Origin: Cellvibrio sp. pealriver
GTDB lineage: Bacteria > Pseudomonadota > Gammaproteobacteria > Pseudomonadales > Cellvibrionaceae
Length of the DNA: 64,000 nucleotides
Reading direction: 5' to 3'
Assembly: GCF_001183545.1 (NCBI RefSeq)
Contig: NZ_KQ236688.1
Coordinates: forward strand, 1,455,149 to 1,519,148
Numbering within the stretch: the first letter of the stretch is position 1; each line of letters starts with the position of its first letter. The position numbers and the translations under genes were made by a program. Positions 37,483 to 49,087 of the stretch are shown here, one piece after another. Under the pieces are notes generated by a model. That model was given only the letters and a program-made list of their open reading frames with translations, was not told the DNA's origin and made no database searches.

Positions 37483-38367
37483 TTAGCGCGCATCCATAAA
37501 TGCCTTGAAAGCTTTACCTATCTCTGGATGCCGCTCGCCATAAATAACATTTGCCATTAAATATCCAATTTTCGTTCCACAATCGTGACTACGACCAACT
37601 AATTGATATGCTTCAACTACTTCTTGAGCAAGCAATGCATCAAGCGCATCCGTTAGTTGTATCTCACCACCAGCACCAGGCATAGTTTTAGCTAACAAAT
37701 CCCATACCGTCTTTGACAAAACATAACGTCCAACGATAGCCATATTCGAAGGAGCCTCATCTACAGGAGGTTTTTCTACCATTGCATTAATTTTGGCTGT
37801 TTTCCCAACTGGAATTTCCACGCCTGCACAATCCACAACACCGTATTTATCGACTTGCTCTTGTGGAACCTGTTCAACCAAAATTTGACTATTTCCGGTT
37901 TCTTCAAATCGTTTTGTCATTCCTGCAAGATTCTCTTGTCGCAGATTGCACTCAGCATTATCAACAATCACATCGGGGAGCAATACTGCAAATGGCTCAT
38001 CACCCACAACAGATTTTGCACAAAGAATGGCATGCCCCAAACCTTTTGCTTCAGCTTGGCGCACAGAAATCACAGTTAGACCAGAAGGTGTTATAGATCG
38101 CACCTCCGCAAGTAATGAGCGCTTTAACCGGGATTCAAGTTGAGCCTCCAGCTCAAAACTGGTATCGAAATGATTTTCAATTGCGTTTTTACTGGCATGC
38201 GTCACCAAAACAATTTCTTTAATGCCAGCGGCTGCAGCTTCTTCAATTACATATTGAATTAGAGGCTTATCGACAACAGGGAGCATTTCTTTGGGAATCG
38301 CTTTAGTTGCAGGGAGCATACGAGTTCCAAGACCCGCAACCGGAATAACTGCTTTTTTAACTTGCAT
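37483..38367 (-). CDS. galU: UTP-glucose-1-phosphate uridylyltransferase
   Basis: Makes UDP-glucose from UTP and glucose 1-phosphate. 294 residues. The pyrophosphorylase motif [20 protein letters not shown] is followed by [27 protein letters not shown] and [20 protein letters not shown]. It lies between algC (24-base gap) and manC, so AlgC can supply its glucose 1-phosphate. Confidence 0.95.
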   Translation of the reverse strand: MQVKKAVIPVAGLGTRMLPATKAIPKEMLPVVDKPLIQYVIEEAAAAGIKEIVLVTHASKNAIENHFDTSFELEAQLESRLKRSLLAEVRSITPSGLTVISVRQAEAKGLGHAILCAKSVVGDEPFAVLLPDVIVDNAECNLRQENLAGMTKRFEETGNSQILVEQVPQEQVDKYGVVDCAGVEIPVGKTAKINAMVEKPPVDEAPSNMAIVGRYVLSKTVWDLLAKTMPGAGGEIQLTDALDALLAQEVVEAYQLVGRSHDCGTKIGYLMANVIYGERHPEIGKAFKAFMDAR

Positions 38368-38391
38368 AATTACACCTTTAAAGTTTTTATT

Positions 38392-39744
38392 TTAGCTATT
38401 GAGTAACGTCAAAATTTCTTTTGTTTTTTGGCTCAACAAATCCGGACTATTGCGACTCTCTAAATTTAAACGAACTACCGGCTCGGTATTGGACATTCGT
38501 AAATTAAACCGCCACTCGTCGAACTCAAGACTGATTCCGTCAGTTTTATCAATTGCTTTTGCAAAATTTACATACCGATCAAAAACCTTATCAATCGCTG
38601 TTTTTGGGTCGGCTACATGACTATTAATTTCACCCGGAGACGGAAATTTAGCGATTCGGTCTTCAAGCAAACGAGACAATTTTTCTTGCTTTCTGGAAAG
38701 CAACTCACAAACTAATAGCCAAGGAATCATTCCGCTATCACAGTAAAAAAAATCTCTGAAGTAATGATGCGCACTCATCTCACCGCCATAGACAGCATCC
38801 TCTTCACGCATACGCTCCTTAATAAAAGCGTGCCCAGTTTTTGACTGTATCGCATAACCACCATTTTTTTGCGCGATATCTAAAGTATTCCACGTCAAAC
38901 GCGGGTCATGAATAATTTTAGCCCCGGGATTTTTTAACAAAAACGCTTCAGCCAAAAGCCCTACGATATAATACCCTTCCGTGAAAGCTCCAGTTTCATC
39001 AAACAAGAAGCAACGATCAAAATCTCCATCCCATGCAATACCCATATCTGCCTTATGAGCAATAACTGCCTCTGTCGTAGAGGCACGATTTTCAACTAGC
39101 AACGGATTGGGAATACCATTTGGAAACGAGCCATCCGGCTCGTGGTTGATTTTAATAAATTCAAATGGAAGATGCTTTTCTATTGCATCGATAACATGAC
39201 CAGCGGCACCATTGCCGGCATTCACAACCAACTTCAGAGGTTTTAATTGAGAAACATCAACATAAGAAACCAAGTGTTGCACATACGCTTCAAGAATATT
39301 CACTTCACGAATACTACCGCGAGAAGAAAAATTCACAGGAGAAAAATTATTTTCTTCTGCCAAACGCTTAATATCGTTTAACCCAGTGTCTCCGCTGATA
39401 GGTTTGGAGTTTGCTCGCACCAGCTTCATTCCGTTGTAATCAATAGGGTTATGACTTGCTGTTATCTCTATCCCTCCATCTGTTTTTAGATGGCTGGTAG
39501 CAAAATAAATCTCCTCCGTTCCTGTCATACCAATATCAATAACATCAACCCCTTCGTCTCGCAAACCATTACTTAAAGCAACTTTCAACGCTTTGCTTGT
39601 CAGGCGTACATCTCCACCCACGACTACACTCTTAGGTTGTAAAAATTGCGCATAAGCCCGGCCAATTCTATAAGCAACATCTTCATTGAGTTCGTCTCCC
39701 AATTTTCCGCGAATATCATAGGCTTTAAAGCAAGTTAGAGTCAT
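38392..39744 (-). CDS. algC: Phosphomannomutase/phosphoglucomutase
   Basis: 450-residue alpha-D-phosphohexomutase, interconverting 6- and 1-phosphates of mannose and glucose. Signature features: phosphoserine loop [15 protein letters not shown], metal loop WDGDFDRCF, sugar loop [12 protein letters not shown] and phosphate loop [14 protein letters not shown]. The length and loops match AlgC/ManB. It is first in the four-gene sugar-nucleotide run and 125 bases after cmk. Confidence 0.94.
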   Translation of the reverse strand: MTLTCFKAYDIRGKLGDELNEDVAYRIGRAYAQFLQPKSVVVGGDVRLTSKALKVALSNGLRDEGVDVIDIGMTGTEEIYFATSHLKTDGGIEITASHNPIDYNGMKLVRANSKPISGDTGLNDIKRLAEENNFSPVNFSSRGSIREVNILEAYVQHLVSYVDVSQLKPLKLVVNAGNGAAGHVIDAIEKHLPFEFIKINHEPDGSFPNGIPNPLLVENRASTTEAVIAHKADMGIAWDGDFDRCFLFDETGAFTEGYYIVGLLAEAFLLKNPGAKIIHDPRLTWNTLDIAQKNGGYAIQSKTGHAFIKERMREEDAVYGGEMSAHHYFRDFFYCDSGMIPWLLVCELLSRKQEKLSRLLEDRIAKFPSPGEINSHVADPKTAIDKVFDRYVNFAKAIDKTDGISLEFDEWRFNLRMSNTEPVVRLNLESRNSPDLLSQKTKEILTLLNS

Positions 39745-39869
39745 ACTGTAATCCCATCTTGTGTTGATAATAACGTTTAGCCCGATGTTCTCGTGTTTAA
39801 TTATGTTGTTATCTATAACGCTAATGAACCTAGCGGATTTTCCTTACCATTTTTTGACAAACTCTTTGT

Positions 39870-40541
39870 TTAGTTGATAGCGGCCAACATACGGGAAAAC
39901 ACCTCTTCAATGCTCATGGTGGTACTATCAATTATTATCGCTGAATCGGCAGGCTTTAAAGGAGAAACCACTCTCGTCGAATCACGTTGATCTCGCTCAC
40001 GAATATCTTTAATTAGCTCAGCAATATCAACCGATATTCCCTTGGCCAATAATTGCTTGCAGCGGCGCTCAGCGCGCGCTTCCGCACTTGCGGTCAAGAA
40101 CAATTTCGTCTGCGCCTCAGGAAAAACAGTGGTTCCCATATCACGCCCATCCGCAACAAGGCCTGGCGCGATAGCAAATGCGCGCTGGCGCTCCAACAAT
40201 GCAGCTCTTACCTCAGGATAAGCAGCTATTTGGGATGCTCCCATACTGACTGACTCAGCACGTATTGCATCTGTAACTTCTACTCCCTCTAGCAAAATTC
40301 GCGCCGACTCGCTCTCATCGAGGCTAAATTTTACATCCAGACCCATTGCAACCTGAGTTACCGCTAATTCATTCGATAAGTCTATATTTTTTTTTATCGC
40401 CGCCAGTGCAACAAGGCGGTAAAGCGCACCACTATCCAGCAAATGGTACCCAAGATGCCGAGCAAGCATCTGACTAAGAGTGCCTTTACCTGAGCCACTT
40501 GGACCATCGATTGTGATAACGACTGGTACAGGTTTTTTCAT
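39870..40541 (-). CDS. cmk: Cytidylate kinase
   Basis: Phosphorylates CMP and dCMP. 223 residues. P-loop IDGPSGSGKGTLSQML near the N terminus, the CMP-binding insert, and VADGRDMGTTVFPEAQTKLF, then the lid RERDQRDSTR. In most gammaproteobacteria cmk precedes rpsA directly; here algC-galU-manC-ugd lie between. It follows pyrF at 33 bases. Confidence 0.95.
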   Translation of the reverse strand: MKKPVPVVITIDGPSGSGKGTLSQMLARHLGYHLLDSGALYRLVALAAIKKNIDLSNELAVTQVAMGLDVKFSLDESESARILLEGVEVTDAIRAESVSMGASQIAAYPEVRAALLERQRAFAIAPGLVADGRDMGTTVFPEAQTKLFLTASAEARAERRCKQLLAKGISVDIAELIKDIRERDQRDSTRVVSPLKPADSAIIIDSTTMSIEEVFSRMLAAIN

Positions 40542-40574
40542 AACAATAACCTTACTTATTAATAGCTCATGGCA

Positions 40575-41276
40575 TCAAACAAGGGATTGAAGAATGGATT
40601 GGCATGTAGCGACAGGATCCAGAGATTGGGTAATAGGACGCCCAATTACCAGGTAACTACTCCCTGCAGCGATAGCAGCAGCAGGCGTTAATGTGCGGCG
40701 CTGATCGTCAGCAACAGAAGACTCTAATCGAATCCCGGGCGTCACCAAACAAAAGTCATTACCGAACTCTGCCCGCATCAACCTTGCCTCCTGCGCAGAG
40801 CAGACAATTCCATCAAGACCACATGAATAGGTCAATTTTGCCAAACGCATCACCTGCTCATCAGGATTCTGATTAATGCCTACAGCAGATAAATCGATTG
40901 CTTCCATACTGGTTAACACTGTAACTGCGATCAATAAAGGACGGTTACCTGTTGATTGCTCTAAAGCATTACGGGCAGCAAGCATCATGCGCTCGCCGCC
41001 TGACGCATGTACGTTAACCATCCAAACCCCCAATTCAGCTGCCGCTTTTATTGCTTTACTTGTTGTATTAGGGATATCGTGAAACTTCAGATCAAGAAAA
41101 ATTTCAAATCCTAGCCCCATTAATTGCTCAACAATTTTTGGGCCGCACGCGGTGAAAAGCTCCTTACCTACCTTTAAACGACAATACCGAGGAGATAAGC
41201 GTTTTGCCATCAGAAGACATTGCTCAGCGTTATCAAAGTCCATAGCAACAACAATACGGGGATCCAAGGTGGACAT
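40575..41276 (-). CDS. pyrF: Orotidine 5'-phosphate decarboxylase
   Basis: Final step of UMP synthesis. 233 residues, TIM barrel. Catalytic lysine/aspartate motif [14 protein letters not shown]-terminal [11 protein letters not shown], and phosphate-binding VTPGIRLES and [11 protein letters not shown]. It is separated from the ComEA-like gene by a terminator and lies just upstream of cmk, so both pyrimidine genes may be cotranscribed. Confidence 0.96.
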   Translation of the reverse strand: MSTLDPRIVVAMDFDNAEQCLLMAKRLSPRYCRLKVGKELFTACGPKIVEQLMGLGFEIFLDLKFHDIPNTTSKAIKAAAELGVWMVNVHASGGERMMLAARNALEQSTGNRPLLIAVTVLTSMEAIDLSAVGINQNPDEQVMRLAKLTYSCGLDGIVCSAQEARLMRAEFGNDFCLVTPGIRLESSVADDQRRTLTPAAAIAAGSSYLVIGRPITQSLDPVATCQSILQSLV

Positions 41277-41298
41277 TTATTGACCTCACAAAAAAGAA

Positions 41299-41322
41299 AG
41301 CCCGGGTCATTAAACCCAGGCT
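41299..41322 (-). terminator. Terminator after the ComEA-like gene
   Basis: AGCCCGGGT (41299-41307) pairs with ACCCAGGCT (41314-41322) with one mismatched pair; on the minus strand it is followed by TTCTTTTTT. It lies between the ComEA-like gene and pyrF. Confidence 0.85.
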
Positions 41323-41387
41323 CTCATTAAAACAAAAATCCTCATAAAATTCATTCGTTGGCACCATCCTAAGGCACCAACACTTGC

Positions 41388-41705
41388 TTAAATACGGATA
41401 TTTTCACGATTTGCAGCTAAAGTCGCCTCGCCAATCCCTTTAACCTCCAACAATTGCTCTACCGACTTGAAGTCACCATTTGCCTTGCGCCATGCCACAA
41501 TTGCTTCCGCCTTCTTCTCTCCAACCCCTTTAAGCTTGGTCAGCTCTTGAACGTCAGCAGTATTAATATTCACCGCTGATTGAGGGATTACTACTGCTTC
41601 TTTAGCAGTTGACTCTTTTACTACAGAAGGCTCTGCAGCGAACGCGAGCGAGAACGAACCAAAAGACAACATAACAATAGAAAATAATGCGAGAACGTAC
41701 TTCAT
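41388..41705 (-). CDS. Exported ComEA-type helix-hairpin-helix DNA-binding protein
   Basis: 105 residues. A signal peptide (LALFSIVMLSFGSFSLAFA) is followed by a short linker and a ComEA-type HhH2 domain: VNINTADVQELTKLKGVGEK, AEAIVAWRKANGDFKSVEQL, VKGIGEATLAANRENIRI. Such proteins bind double-stranded DNA in the periplasm during uptake for natural transformation (ComE1/ComEA). It stands alone between two terminators. The DNA-uptake role is inferred from the family. Confidence 0.9.
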   Translation of the reverse strand: MKYVLALFSIVMLSFGSFSLAFAAEPSVVKESTAKEAVVIPQSAVNINTADVQELTKLKGVGEKKAEAIVAWRKANGDFKSVEQLLEVKGIGEATLAANRENIRI

Positions 41706-41846
41706 TTATAACTCCTTAAAAATGTTAGATAAGCACACACAAGTCCAGTGCATGCCCAAGCATCTTAAAAGGAGAGCATCAGTATCAAACAGGAGAGAAT
41801 TGCTATGTTTGATGTGCGATATTACTTACAAAAAAATGCGCCAAAA

Positions 41847-41873
41847 AAAAGCCCCGATGATTTCGGGGCTTTT
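41847..41873 (-). terminator. Terminator after cysN
   Basis: AAAAGCCCCGA (41847-41857) and TCGGGGCTTTT (41863-41873) form a perfect 11-bp stem with a T run on the minus strand, four bases past the cysN stop. Confidence 0.93.
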
Positions 41874-41876
41874 AAA

Positions 41877-43301
41877 TTACTTACTCAATAGTATTTTGAG
41901 ATCCACTGCATTCCAGTGCGGGAAATGTTTTCTTATCAATGCATTTAACTCTATTTCAAACTCACTGTAATTATTAGGCAGATTGGAAGCCTTGGTATCC
42001 AATTGCTCAATAACCATACCTGCACCAACCGTAATATTAGTCAATCTATCAATTACAATAAAAGCACCAGTAGCACGGTTATGGCTGTACTGATCCGCAA
42101 CAACAGGCTGAGTCAGTAATAAATCAACAACGGCAATATCATTTAATTGCAGCTGATTTACCGTAGAGTGCTCTTGTGTATTTACATCGATACGATAATC
42201 AATTTTTTCAAAGGCACCACTCACCAATTTACTGGCAAACTTAAATAAATATTCACTGCCTGCGTGCACCGCTTTTTCTGCCATCCATACAACATGCGCT
42301 TTCAGGTGATTAGATTGAGGCACAGCATCTTTAGCAAGTACAAGCACATCTCCGCGACTAACATCAACTTCGGATGTTAATGTGAGTGTAATTGCTTGGC
42401 CCGTAAATGCTTCTTGCAATTCACCATCATAAGTCACAATTGATTTTACATGGCTAGTTTTGCCCGATGGCAATACCCGAACCTCATCACCAACCTTTAC
42501 AACTCCCGATGCAACATTTCCACAAAAACCACGAAAATCAAGATTTGGACGATTCACATACTGTACGGGGAAACGAAAATCGGCAAAATTTTTGTCGCCT
42601 GAGATTGGCACAGTCTCAAAAATTTCCATCAAGGTCTGACCAGAATACCACGGCGATCGCTCTGAGCGGTTTACCACGTTATCGCCATCCAACGCCGAAA
42701 TTGGAACGAACATAACATTGCTCATTCCTAACTTATCTGCGAATTGAAGATAGTCCTGCTTAATTTTTTCAAAAACAGTCTGATCAAAACCAAGTAAATC
42801 CATTTTGTTCACAGCAACAACAATATGCTTAATACCAAGTAAAGAGGCTATATAACTATGGCGACGAGTTTGAGTGACAACGCCGTAGCGAGCATCAATC
42901 AAGATAATTGCGAGATCACAGGTTGAAGCGCCTGTCGCCATGTTGCGCGTGTACTGCTCATGACCAGGGGTATCAGCAATAATAAATTTGCGCTTTGCTG
43001 TGGAAAAATAACGGTACGCAACATCGATAGTAATGCCTTGTTCGCGCTCTGCTTGAAGACCATCAACCAAGAGTGCCAAATCTATTTTTTCGCCAGTCGT
43101 GCCATGCTTAACACTATCTGAGCGGATAGCATCCAACTGATCTTCGTAAATCATTTTAGAGTCATGTAGCAGACGACCAATCAGCGTGCTTTTTCCATCA
43201 TCGACACTGCCACATGTTAAAAAACGCAACAATTCTTTTTGTTCATGCTGAGCAAGATACGCATTAATATCTTGCGCAATTAATTCGGACTGATGACTCA
43301 T
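41877..43301 (-). CDS. cysN: Sulfate adenylyltransferase, GTPase subunit
   Basis: Large subunit of ATP sulfurylase; GTP hydrolysis drives APS formation by CysD. 474 residues. EF-Tu-like GTPase motifs: G1 [16 protein letters not shown]3 [16 protein letters not shown]4 VNKMDL, followed by two beta-barrel domains. It ends without a CysC kinase domain, so APS kinase must come from elsewhere. It lies 47 bases after cysD and closes with a terminator. Confidence 0.96.
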   Translation of the reverse strand: MSHQSELIAQDINAYLAQHEQKELLRFLTCGSVDDGKSTLIGRLLHDSKMIYEDQLDAIRSDSVKHGTTGEKIDLALLVDGLQAEREQGITIDVAYRYFSTAKRKFIIADTPGHEQYTRNMATGASTCDLAIILIDARYGVVTQTRRHSYIASLLGIKHIVVAVNKMDLLGFDQTVFEKIKQDYLQFADKLGMSNVMFVPISALDGDNVVNRSERSPWYSGQTLMEIFETVPISGDKNFADFRFPVQYVNRPNLDFRGFCGNVASGVVKVGDEVRVLPSGKTSHVKSIVTYDGELQEAFTGQAITLTLTSEVDVSRGDVLVLAKDAVPQSNHLKAHVVWMAEKAVHAGSEYLFKFASKLVSGAFEKIDYRIDVNTQEHSTVNQLQLNDIAVVDLLLTQPVVADQYSHNRATGAFIVIDRLTNITVGAGMVIEQLDTKASNLPNNYSEFEIELNALIRKHFPHWNAVDLKILLSK

Positions 43302-43348
43302 AAGGTTCTCTTCACAATCAGTAAAATTTAATCAAGCGTATCGGAGAA

Positions 43349-44257
43349 TTAGAAATAGCCTTCTTGCTTTTTCTTTTCCATTGAACCGGAACTGTCATGA
43401 TCAATCACTCGCCCTTGGCGCTCAGATGTTGTAGTTAGCAACATTTCCTGAATAATTTCAGGTAGCGTAGTTGCTTCCGACTCAACAGCTCCCGTCAGTG
43501 GGTAACAACCCAATGTACGGAATCGAACCATCTTTTCCTCAACTTTATCATCAGGTCCGATGGGCATGCGATCATCATCAACCATGATCATCACGCCATC
43601 GCGCTCCACAACAGGACGCTTGGCTGCAAAGTACAAAGGAACAATAGGGATATTTTCCAAATGAATGTATTGCCAAATATCTAATTCAGTCCAGTTGGAC
43701 AAGGGAAAAACCCGAATGCTTTCTCCTTTATCTACGCGACCGTTATAAATATTCCACAGCTCGGGACGTTGATTTTTTGGGTCCCAGCGATGGTTTTTAT
43801 CACGAAAAGAATAAACACGTTCTTTTGCACGTGACTTTTCTTCGTCGCGACGAGCACCGCCAAAAGCGGCGTCAAATCCGTACTTATTTAACGCTTGCTT
43901 GAGCGCCTGGGTTTTCATTATGTCGGTGTGTTTGGCACTACCATGCGTAAAAGGACCAACGCCCATCTCCACACCTTCCTGGTTGATATGAACAATCAAA
44001 TCCCAGCCGAGCTCTTTTACACGCTGATCGCGAAACTCAATCATTTCACGGAATTTCCATGTTGTGTCAACATGCATTAGCGGAAACGGAGGCTTACCGG
44101 GATAGAAGGCTTTCATGGTGAGATGCATCATGACAGCAGAGTCTTTACCAATAGAATACAACATCACAGGATTATCAAATTCAGCCGCCACTTCACGGAT
44201 GATATGAATACTCTCAGCTTCGAGCTGCTTGAGATGAGTCAAGGTATAGTTTGACAT
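43349..44257 (-). CDS. cysD: Sulfate adenylyltransferase, small subunit
   Basis: Adenylyl-transfer subunit of ATP sulfurylase, 302 residues. PP-loop pyrophosphatase motif [13 protein letters not shown], then [19 protein letters not shown], and [16 protein letters not shown]. With cysN it forms the first step of assimilatory sulfate reduction. The 140-base gap upstream separates it from tyrA and contains that gene's likely terminator, so cysDN has its own promoter. Confidence 0.97.
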   Translation of the reverse strand: MSNYTLTHLKQLEAESIHIIREVAAEFDNPVMLYSIGKDSAVMMHLTMKAFYPGKPPFPLMHVDTTWKFREMIEFRDQRVKELGWDLIVHINQEGVEMGVGPFTHGSAKHTDIMKTQALKQALNKYGFDAAFGGARRDEEKSRAKERVYSFRDKNHRWDPKNQRPELWNIYNGRVDKGESIRVFPLSNWTELDIWQYIHLENIPIVPLYFAAKRPVVERDGVMIMVDDDRMPIGPDDKVEEKMVRFRTLGCYPLTGAVESEATTLPEIIQEMLLTTTSERQGRVIDHDSSGSMEKKKQEGYF

Positions 44258-44346
44258 TCAGTAATTACCAGATTTAAGTACGGTTAACAGCCATACAATG
44301 TGTTGAAAAAACGACAGTGATTATATATGGCTAATACACATAGGTT

Positions 44347-44372
44347 AATAACCAAAAGTTTCTAAGGTTATT
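44347..44372 (-). terminator. Hairpin after tyrA
   Basis: AATAACC (44347-44353) and GGTTATT (44366-44372) form a 7-bp stem 26 bases past the tyrA stop on the minus strand. The T content after it is low, so this is a weak terminator call. Confidence 0.4.
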
Positions 44373-44397
44373 CCTTTAAGTTTGGCCTCTTTGTCTA

Positions 44398-45312
44398 TCA
44401 ATCTTCTTTCGAAACGGAATGGCGAGCTGCCAGCAAACGAGTAAACTCATCACGCGCTTCTTTTGCCCGACTAAAAACGGTCAGCAACGATTCACTATCT
44501 TCATTTTCGATGCTGCTACGTAATCGGGTCAGATTATTAATAAACAAATCCATTGACTGCAGAATAGCAACTTTATTTGCGCGCATAATGTCATGCCACA
44601 TAACCGGATCGCTTGATGCAATTCGCGTGAAATCGCGGAAACCACCAGCGGCATAACGAAAAATGTTAGGGTTTTTGATATCTTGCGCAAGCGTATCAAC
44701 CAGCGAATAAGCAATTACATGCGGGAGATGTGATGTAGCACCAAGCACTTCATCATGTTCCTCAACTGACATAGAAAGCACTTCAGCGCCAACAGCTTGC
44801 CACATGGATTCAACAAGATTGAAGTGATACCGAGCTGTAGATTCCAGAGGAGTCAATATAACGCGGTGACGTTCGTAGAGATTGGGGTTGGCAGCAGTTA
44901 CACCACTTTTCTCTGATCCAGCGATAGGATGACCTAACACAAATTGTTCTGGCACAAATCCAAATACCGCTTGCGCAGCTTCGCGCACACTACCCTTCAC
45001 ACTAGCGCCATCGGTAATAGTGATATCACTAGAAATATTCGATTTAACCTCTTCCAACACAGAAGTCACTGAGAGCGTGGGCACAGCAATAAAAATAACA
45101 TCGCCCTTAGTCAACTCACCTGCAATTTCCGCTAGTGATGTGCAAGCCCTGTCAACCACACCACGAGCTATTGCCTCTGCGCAAGTTTCCGCTTTACGCG
45201 CAACTCCTATCACTTCAGCACAGGCACCCCGCGCTTTCAAACCTGTTGCAAGACTGCCGCCAATCAAGCCGATCCCAACAACAACAAATTTATTGATTAA
45301 TGGTTGCGCCAT
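44398..45312 (-). CDS. tyrA: Prephenate dehydrogenase
   Basis: Oxidatively decarboxylates prephenate (or arogenate) for tyrosine synthesis. 304 residues. NAD-binding FVVVGIGLIGGSLATGLK, catalytic His region VLGHPIAGSEKSGV, and DEVLGATSHLPHVIAYSL. It is a stand-alone dehydrogenase, not fused to aroA as in Pseudomonas. It starts 6 bases after the pheA stop, in the gyrA-pheA-tyrA run. Confidence 0.93.
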   Translation of the reverse strand: MAQPLINKFVVVGIGLIGGSLATGLKARGACAEVIGVARKAETCAEAIARGVVDRACTSLAEIAGELTKGDVIFIAVPTLSVTSVLEEVKSNISSDITITDGASVKGSVREAAQAVFGFVPEQFVLGHPIAGSEKSGVTAANPNLYERHRVILTPLESTARYHFNLVESMWQAVGAEVLSMSVEEHDEVLGATSHLPHVIAYSLVDTLAQDIKNPNIFRYAAGGFRDFTRIASSDPVMWHDIMRANKVAILQSMDLFINNLTRLRSSIENEDSESLLTVFSRAKEARDEFTRLLAARHSVSKED

Positions 45313-45318
45313 AACGAA

Positions 45319-46428
45319 TTACAACACCGCTTTTGGGTAGGAGCCAAGTAATTTAAGATCTGCGCAACGCGTGGCGACCTCTTTCATTAAATCACTGATT
45401 AAAGGCTCATCGACATGACCAACAAAATCAATGAAAAACACATAATTCCAAACACCAGTACGAGATGGTCTTGTCTCTACACGGGTTAAATCAATATTGT
45501 GACGATGGAATGGCTCCAGTAGATTGTGTAAGGCACCGGGCTCATTGCGTGTTGCAACAACAATCGATGTTTTATCAATACCACTTGGTGGGACAGCTTG
45601 CTTGCCTATAATAAGAAAACGTGTTGAGTTATCTGGTTGGTCTTCAATTTTTTCTGCAATTATTTTCAAACCATATAAATCAGCGGCCATTGAGCCAGCA
45701 ATTGCTGCTGCATTCCATTCTCCCTTGAGGCGCTTGGCAGCTTCTGCATTACTACTGACAGCTATACGCTCTGCTTTTGGATAATGTGCATCCAACCACT
45801 TACGGCATTGCGCCAAAGATTGAGAGTGCGAATAGATGCGCGAAATACTATTAACATTAGTAACATCCGAAACCATTAAATTATGGTGAATGCGCAATTC
45901 GACTTCACCACAAATTTTCAGGTTTGATCCCATAAAATTATCGAGCGTATGATTCACTACACCTTCTGTTGAGTTTTCTACAGGTACAACGCCATAGTTT
46001 ACTGCACCAGCCTCAACCTCACGAAAAACCTCATCAATAGCCGCAAATGGCATTACCAGTGCTGAGTGCCCGAAGTGCTTTAACGATGCCTGTTGGGTAA
46101 AAGTTCCTTCAGGGCCAAGATAGGCAACTTTTATAGGGTTTTCTAACGCTAGGCAGGCCGACATAATTTCACGAAACAGACGAGCCATTTCTTCGTTGCT
46201 CAATGGCCCGTTATTGCGTTCCATTGCTTTGCGTAATACTTGAGCTTCGCGCTCAGGGCGATAAAACAACACTTTTGCATCTTCTGGCAAGCTTGCCTTT
46301 TTAACCTCGGCAACCTGTTGTGCACATTCAGCACGCGCAGAAATCAAGCGCCCGATCTCTTCATCAATCGCATCAATTTTGTTGCGCAATTCCAGTAACT
46401 TTGCAGATTCAGCTTGTTCGGATGACAT
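45319..46428 (-). CDS. pheA: Bifunctional chorismate mutase/prephenate dehydratase (P-protein)
   Basis: Converts chorismate to prephenate to phenylpyruvate. 369 residues from the ATG at 46428 (GAGGCGA about 7 bases upstream; the longer 46473 frame start overlaps gyrA and is rejected). Chorismate mutase about residues 8-90 (LLELRNKIDAIDEEIGRLIS), prephenate dehydratase about 95-275 (YLGPEGTFTQQASLKHFG, VENSTEGVVNHTLDNF, IYSHSQSLAQCRKWLD), and an ACT domain (NEPGALHNLLEPFHRHNIDL with the ETRPSR effector motif). Feedback control by phenylalanine is expected from the ACT domain. Confidence 0.96.
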   Translation of the reverse strand: MSSEQAESAKLLELRNKIDAIDEEIGRLISARAECAQQVAEVKKASLPEDAKVLFYRPEREAQVLRKAMERNNGPLSNEEMARLFREIMSACLALENPIKVAYLGPEGTFTQQASLKHFGHSALVMPFAAIDEVFREVEAGAVNYGVVPVENSTEGVVNHTLDNFMGSNLKICGEVELRIHHNLMVSDVTNVNSISRIYSHSQSLAQCRKWLDAHYPKAERIAVSSNAEAAKRLKGEWNAAAIAGSMAADLYGLKIIAEKIEDQPDNSTRFLIIGKQAVPPSGIDKTSIVVATRNEPGALHNLLEPFHRHNIDLTRVETRPSRTGVWNYVFFIDFVGHVDEPLISDLMKEVATRCADLKLLGSYPKAVL

Positions 46429-46447
46429 GAATAATCGCCTCGTTTGA

Positions 46448-49087
46448 TTATTCGTCAGAAGATTCTTCGCCAACAGAATCTTCTGCGGCTACATCATCTG
46501 GCAACTCTTCGATTTCGCCACCTTCCGCATTGGCCAATTCGCGCTTGGCATTTTCATCAGCGCTTTCTTCAATGCGCTCAAGGCCCTGCATACGTTCACC
46601 ATCTTTTAACTTGATTAAGCGAACACCTTGAGTGTTACGGCTCAATACTGAAACCTCATCGACACGAGTGCGGACCATAGTTCCCTGGTCAGAAATCAAC
46701 ATAATTTCCTCACCATCAAATACCTGTACTGCGCCAACCAACTGACCATTTCGCTCGGTAGTTTGCATACCGATAACACCCTGCGAACCGCGACCTTTAG
46801 CTGGGAATTCACCTACTTCCGTGCGTTTGCCGTAACCATTTTCGCTGACAGTCAGCACCTGCCCACCAGCCAGTGGAATTACCATACTGACCACACGTTG
46901 ACCTTCTGCCAGACGAATACCGCGGACACCGCGCGACGTACGCCCCATTGCACGCACTTGTGACTCACGGAAACGAGCAGCTTTACCTGAACTGGAGAAA
47001 AGAATCACATCAGACGCGCCATTGGTAATTGCGGTACCCACCAAGGTATCACCCTCATCCAATTCAATCGCGCGCAAACCAACACTACGTGGGCGCGAGA
47101 ATTGCGTAAGTGCGGTTTTCTTCACAGTACCATTTGCGGTCGCCATGAAAATAAAATGATCATCATCGTAAGATTTCACCGGCAGAATCGATGTAATGTG
47201 TTCACCTTCTTCCAACGGTAACAAATTCACTACTGGACGACCGCGTGCCTGACGACCTGCAACGGGAATCATGTAAACTTTTAACCAGTACACTTTACCG
47301 GCGTTGGTAAACAACAACACTGTGTCATGCGTACTGGCAATTAACAAATGCTGGACATAATCTTCATCTTTCACTGCAGTTGCAGATTTACCCATACCAC
47401 CGCGACGTTGCGCCTGATAATCAGCTAGCGGTTGGCTCTTCGCGTAACCGCCATGGGAAATAGTCACCACACGATCTTCTTCATTAATCAAATCTTCAGT
47501 GGTTAAATCTAAAGTAGAAGCAATAATTTCCGTGCGGCGCGCATCGCCATAGTCAGCAATAACCTGAGCCAACTCTTCACGAATCACTTCCATCAAACGC
47601 ACTGCATTACCAAGGATTTCCAAGAATTCAGCGATTTGCGCCAGCTTCTCTTCATACTCAGCAAGAATTTTGTCGTGTTCCATGCCAGTGAGGCGATGCA
47701 AACGTAAATCCAGAATGGCCTGTGCTTGCTCAGCAGACAAATAATATTTGCCATCGCGAATGCCGAATTCAGGACCGAGATCTTCAGGGCGACACGCATC
47801 TTTACCTGCGCGCTCAACGAATGGAGTCATTGCACTCGCATCCCAGCCACGAGAAATCAAACCTTCTTTTGCTTCGGCTGGAGACGCAGAGCGTTTGATC
47901 AGCTCGATTACTTCATCGATGCTGGAAATAGCAACGGCCCAGCCTTCCAGAATATGGCCGCGCTCACGCGCTTTACGCAGTAAATACACAGTACGGCGAG
48001 TGACAACTTCGCGACGGTGCTTGATAAAGGCTTCCAGCAATTCTTTCAAATTCAGAATTTTTGGCTGTCCATCATCCAGCGCAACAATGTTTACACCGAA
48101 CGTAGTTTGTAATTGTGTTTGCGCGAACAAATTGTTCAGCAGCACATCGCCCGATTCGGTTTTTTTAACTTCGATAACAATGCGCATGCCGTCTTTGTCA
48201 GACTCATCACGCAATTCGCTGATACCTTCGATTTTCTTTTCTTTAACCAGCTCGGCAATGCGCTCAATTAATTTGGCTTTGTTAACCTGGTATGGAATTT
48301 CAGTAACAATAATGGTTTCGCGACCAGACTTGTCATCGCGCTCAATGTCGGCTTTAGCGCGCATCACTACACGGCCACGCCCCGTACGATACGCTTCTAC
48401 GATTCCAGCACGGCCATTGATGATGGCACCTGTAGGGAAATCCGGGCCAGGAATAAATTCCATCAACTCATCAATGGTGATGTCCGGATTATCAACAACC
48501 GCCAAACAACCCTGCACCACTTCCTTTAGATTGTGCGGAGGAATGTTGGTTGCCATACCTACGGCAATACCGGAAGAACCGTTGATTAACAGGTTGGGAA
48601 TACGGGTAGGCAGTACTGCCGGAATTTGCTCAGTGCCGTCATAGTTAGGCACGAAATCTACAGTTTCCTTGTCGAGATCAGCCAGCAAATCATGGGCGAT
48701 TTTGGCCATACGGATTTCGGTATAACGCATAGCTGCAGCGTTATCGCCATCAATCGAACCGAAGTTACCCTGACCATCCACCAGCATGTAACGAAGCGAG
48801 AACGGCTGAGCCATACGGACAATAGTGTCGTATACAGCAGAGTCACCGTGTGGGTGATATTTACCGATTACGTCACCTACCACACGGGCAGATTTTTTGT
48901 ATGGCTTATTCCAGTCGTTATTCAGCTCGCTCATTGCGAAGAGCACACGACGGTGTACAGGCTTTAATCCATCGCGGACATCAGGCAAAGCACGTCCGAC
49001 AATTACGCTCATCGCGTAATCAAGATACGACTGCTTAAGTTCGTCTTCGATACTTACCGGTGAAATTTCTTTGGCGAATTCGACCAT
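46448..49087 (-). CDS. gyrA: DNA gyrase subunit A
   Basis: Type II topoisomerase subunit that cuts and religates DNA during negative supercoiling. 879 residues. Catalytic Tyr in [19 protein letters not shown]; quinolone-determining region [15 protein letters not shown] carries Ser and Asp at the positions equivalent to E. coli 83 and 87, the susceptible type. Six C-terminal beta-pinwheel blades include the GyrA box QRRGGMGK. The C-terminal tail is acidic ([16 protein letters not shown]). pheA starts 20 bases downstream; serC, often between them, is absent. Confidence 0.97.
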   Translation of the reverse strand: MVEFAKEISPVSIEDELKQSYLDYAMSVIVGRALPDVRDGLKPVHRRVLFAMSELNNDWNKPYKKSARVVGDVIGKYHPHGDSAVYDTIVRMAQPFSLRYMLVDGQGNFGSIDGDNAAAMRYTEIRMAKIAHDLLADLDKETVDFVPNYDGTEQIPAVLPTRIPNLLINGSSGIAVGMATNIPPHNLKEVVQGCLAVVDNPDITIDELMEFIPGPDFPTGAIINGRAGIVEAYRTGRGRVVMRAKADIERDDKSGRETIIVTEIPYQVNKAKLIERIAELVKEKKIEGISELRDESDKDGMRIVIEVKKTESGDVLLNNLFAQTQLQTTFGVNIVALDDGQPKILNLKELLEAFIKHRREVVTRRTVYLLRKARERGHILEGWAVAISSIDEVIELIKRSASPAEAKEGLISRGWDASAMTPFVERAGKDACRPEDLGPEFGIRDGKYYLSAEQAQAILDLRLHRLTGMEHDKILAEYEEKLAQIAEFLEILGNAVRLMEVIREELAQVIADYGDARRTEIIASTLDLTTEDLINEEDRVVTISHGGYAKSQPLADYQAQRRGGMGKSATAVKDEDYVQHLLIASTHDTVLLFTNAGKVYWLKVYMIPVAGRQARGRPVVNLLPLEEGEHITSILPVKSYDDDHFIFMATANGTVKKTALTQFSRPRSVGLRAIELDEGDTLVGTAITNGASDVILFSSSGKAARFRESQVRAMGRTSRGVRGIRLAEGQRVVSMVIPLAGGQVLTVSENGYGKRTEVGEFPAKGRGSQGVIGMQTTERNGQLVGAVQVFDGEEIMLISDQGTMVRTRVDEVSVLSRNTQGVRLIKLKDGERMQGLERIEESADENAKRELANAEGGEIEELPDDVAAEDSVGEESSDE

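Noticed and set aside
47748..48644. A 298-codon plus-strand open frame opposite gyrA
   Set aside because: Shadow of gyrA coding sequence; composition low-complexity Ser/Arg, no domain.
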